Shown: positions 4,172 through 5,888 of the stretch, piece after piece
Position numbering within the stretch: the first letter of the stretch is position 1
Layout of the letters: every line of letters begins with the position of its first letter
From: Halomonas sp.
GTDB taxonomy: Bacteria; Pseudomonadota; Gammaproteobacteria; Pseudomonadales; Halomonadaceae
Reading direction: 5' to 3'
NCBI GenBank assembly: GCA_007116835.1
Contig: SKHS01000092.1
Span: 1 to 5,888 of the forward strand
DNA: 5,888 nt
Made by a program: the position numbers and the translations under genes
The notes under the pieces: generated by a model
Database searches by the model: none
What the model saw: only the letters and a program-made list of their open reading frames with translations
Told to the model about the DNA's origin: nothing

Positions 4172-5888
4172 TCATCCGCCCGCTACTTTTTGATTAAGGG
4201 TTGTGAGCAGTGTCTCGACTATTTCAAAACGCTGTTCGACAGTTTCCATTGTAAATTCAAATCGTAAGGTGTCTGAGCCATCTAGCCGATAGTGTTGCGG
4301 CGACGTTTGAATCAGCGTTACTAGGGTTAAAGGATCGACCTGAGTGGCGCTACTGAACAGCACACGCCCGCGCTGTTCGCCGGCTTCTATGCGCGCGACG
4401 CCGAGCTGTTCGGCGCGATGGCGCAGCTTGGTTTGGCGAATGAGGTTTTTGAGCGGCTGGGGGAGTAAACCAAAACGGTCAATTAACTCAACTTGTAGTT
4501 CTTTGAGCTCAGCATCGCTTTGCGTGTTAGCAATGCGTTTGTACATGACGAGGCGCTGTTGAACATCATGAATATAGTCATCAGGAATGAGTGCTGGCAG
4601 GTTCAGGCTGATTTCAACGCCTGTGTTAAAAGGTGCATCTATATTAGGTGTTTTACCTGCACGGATAGCCTTCACTGCTCGGTCAAGCATTTCCATATAC
4701 AGCGTGTAGCCGATCGTCTCCATTTGGCCGCTCTGCTCATCGCCCAGCAATTCGCCAGCACCGCGAATTTCCATATCATGACTTGCCAGCGTAAAGCCTG
4801 CGCCAAGATCATCTGAGGCGCTGATTGCTTCGAGGCGTTTGACGGCGTCGCGAGTTATGCTCTTAGGCGGCGGGGTGAGTAAATAGGCGTATGCCTGATG
4901 GTGGCTGCGCCCAACGCGGCCGCGTAGCTGGTGCAGCTGCGCTAGCCCGAATTTATCTGCACGCTCAATCAAAATCGTATTGGCGCTGGGTACATCGATG
5001 CCTGTTTCAATAATGGTTGAGCACACCAGTACATTAAACCTGCGGTGATAAAAATCTGACATCACTCGCTCAAGGCTGCGCTCGGGGAGCTGGCCATGGG
5101 CAACGGCTACTCGTGCTTCTGGAACCAGCTCACGAATTTGTTCTGCGGCGTTCTCGATGGTTTTAACTTCGTTATGCAAAAAATAGACTTGGCCGCCACG
5201 CAATATCTCACGCAGCAACGCTTCTTTAATCACGCTGCTGTCGCGCTGTTGTACAAAGGTTTTAACCGATAAGCGCCGCGCCGGAGGGGTGGCAATAATC
5301 GAAAGATCACGGATTCCGCTCATGGCCATATTCAGGGTGCGGGGAATCGGTGTCGCAGTCAGCGTCAGAATATCGATTTCGGCGCGCAGTGTTTTCAGCT
5401 TCTCTTTTTGTGCGACGCCAAATCGGTGCTCTTCATCGATGATTAAAAGCCCCATTTTGGGAAGCGCAACGCTTTTCGAAAGCAGCTTGTGGGTGCCGAT
5501 GACAATGTCGGTCTGGCCACTTTTGATGCTTTCCAGGTTTTTCGTCATCTCTTTGCCGCTGGTAAAGCGTGAGATAAGACTAATATTAACTGCGGTATCG
5601 GCAAAGCGGTCGCGGAAGTTTTCAAAATGCTGGCGTGCCAGTAGGGTGGTGGGCACAAGTACCACAACCTGACGGCCGGTCTGCACGGCGAGAAAGGCGG
5701 CACGCATGGCGACTTCTGTTTTGCCAAAGCCTACATCGCCGCATACAACACGATCCATCGGCTGGGGCGAGACCATGTCGCCTATCACGGCTTCAATAGC
5801 AGCCTGTTGATCTGGGGTTTCTTCAAATGGGAAGCTGGCAGCAAAGCGCACATAGTCATCGCCAGGACTATCGTAAACGACCCCTTCC
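4172..5888 (-). CDS. mfd: Transcription-repair coupling factor Mfd, C-terminal half (5' end outside window)
   Basis: Mfd is a DNA translocase that pushes RNA polymerase off DNA lesions and recruits UvrA for repair. The window holds 571 residues, about half of the roughly 1,150-residue family length. Numbered from the first full codon (5885-5887), the helicase motifs are Walker A GDVGFGKT (50-57), DEEH (151-154), TATPIPRT (177-184), HGQ (264-266), TGIDVPSANT (295-304) and QLRGRVGRS (320-328). The RecG/Mfd translocation (TRG) region follows at about 360-385 (GAGFTLASHDMEIRGAGELLG), and the TRCF C-terminal domain lies at about 420-530 (LPALIPDDYI, VELIDRFGLLP). The frame stays open to the window edge, so the GTG at 5849-5851 is an internal valine. 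The N-terminal UvrB-like and RNA-polymerase-interacting domains are not visible. The similarity to E. coli Mfd is close throughout and no key motif is damaged. Confidence 0.98.
   Translation of the reverse strand, partial: EGVVYDSPGDDYVRFAASFPFEETPDQQAAIEAVIGDMVSPQPMDRVVCGDVGFGKTEVAMRAAFLAVQTGRQVVVLVPTTLLARQHFENFRDRFADTAVNISLISRFTSGKEMTKNLESIKSGQTDIVIGTHKLLSKSVALPKMGLLIIDEEHRFGVAQKEKLKTLRAEIDILTLTATPIPRTLNMAMSGIRDLSIIATPPARRLSVKTFVQQRDSSVIKEALLREILRGGQVYFLHNEVKTIENAAEQIRELVPEARVAVAHGQLPERSLERVMSDFYHRRFNVLVCSTIIETGIDVPSANTILIERADKFGLAQLHQLRGRVGRSHHQAYAYLLTPPPKSITRDAVKRLEAISASDDLGAGFTLASHDMEIRGAGELLGDEQSGQMETIGYTLYMEMLDRAVKAIRAGKTPNIDAPFNTGVEISLNLPALIPDDYIHDVQQRLVMYKRIANTQSDAELKELQVELIDRFGLLPQPLKNLIRQTKLRHRAEQLGVARIEAGEQRGRVLFSSATQVDPLTLVTLIQTSPQHYRLDGSDTLRFEFTMETVEQRFEIVETLLTTLNQKVAGG

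Noticed and set aside
4520..4816. Open frame of 98 codons on the plus strand inside mfd, and a similar one of 127 codons at 5289-5672
   Set aside because: Both are fully antisense to intact, highly conserved Mfd motifs and show no ribosome binding site or protein-like features.
5849..5851. GTG as a true start of a shortened Mfd-like helicase
   Set aside because: The frame remains open for 12 more codons to the window edge with Mfd-like sequence, so the gene simply continues outside the window.
1..5888. Mobile element, CRISPR array, tRNA or a defence/toxin system
   Set aside because: I saw no transposase or integrase motifs, regularly spaced repeats, tRNA-like folds or toxin-antitoxin pairs; all large frames are accounted for by housekeeping or envelope genes.

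Overview
The window looks like chromosomal housekeeping DNA from a gammaproteobacterium. The TopA and Mfd fragments read like close relatives of the E. coli proteins. The small lipoprotein is closer in length and style to Pseudomonas OprI than to E. coli Lpp. Moderate GC (a little over 50% by eye), marine/halophile-like acidic proteins and the gene set suggest Halomonadaceae (Halomonas/Vreelandella). That placement is inference from memory and was not searched.

Layout: (1) 1-1070, plus strand: the C-terminal part of DNA topoisomerase I (topA), with its start outside the window. (2) 1067-1528, plus strand: a 153-residue helical protein of unknown function whose GTG start overlaps the topA stop. 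(3) 1529-1744: a 216-base gap holding a perfect 12-bp palindrome like a LacI-family operator, a weak promoter candidate and a short hairpin just before the next start. (4) 1745-2377, plus strand: a small exported YkuD-fold L,D-transpeptidase-like protein with a probable Tat signal. (5) 2378-2600: a 223-base gap with promoter candidates and two back-to-back hairpins ahead of a strong ribosome binding site. (6) 2601-2864, plus strand: an Lpp/OprI-type alanine-zipper lipoprotein ending in lysine. (7) 2865-2952: a hairpin and then a very strong bidirectional terminator. (8) 2953-4077, minus strand: a LysM plus YkuD L,D-transpeptidase of the ErfK/YbiS type. (9) 4172-5888, minus strand: the C-terminal half of the transcription-repair coupling factor Mfd, with its start outside the window.

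The most coherent biology is the central envelope block. A murein-linkable lipoprotein sits between two different YkuD proteins. Enzymes of the ErfK/YbiS type attach the C-terminal lysine of Lpp to peptidoglycan in E. coli. The first YkuD protein lacks the ErfK-type Cys-Ile-Arg signature and instead has a Cys-x-Ala-x-Thr-Asn signature resembling YafK/DpaA, which in E. coli releases Lpp from peptidoglycan. An attach/release pair around its substrate gene is an attractive but untested reading. The flanking genes topA and mfd are ordinary DNA-topology and repair functions. I see no mobile element, CRISPR array, tRNA, rRNA or clearly novel system.
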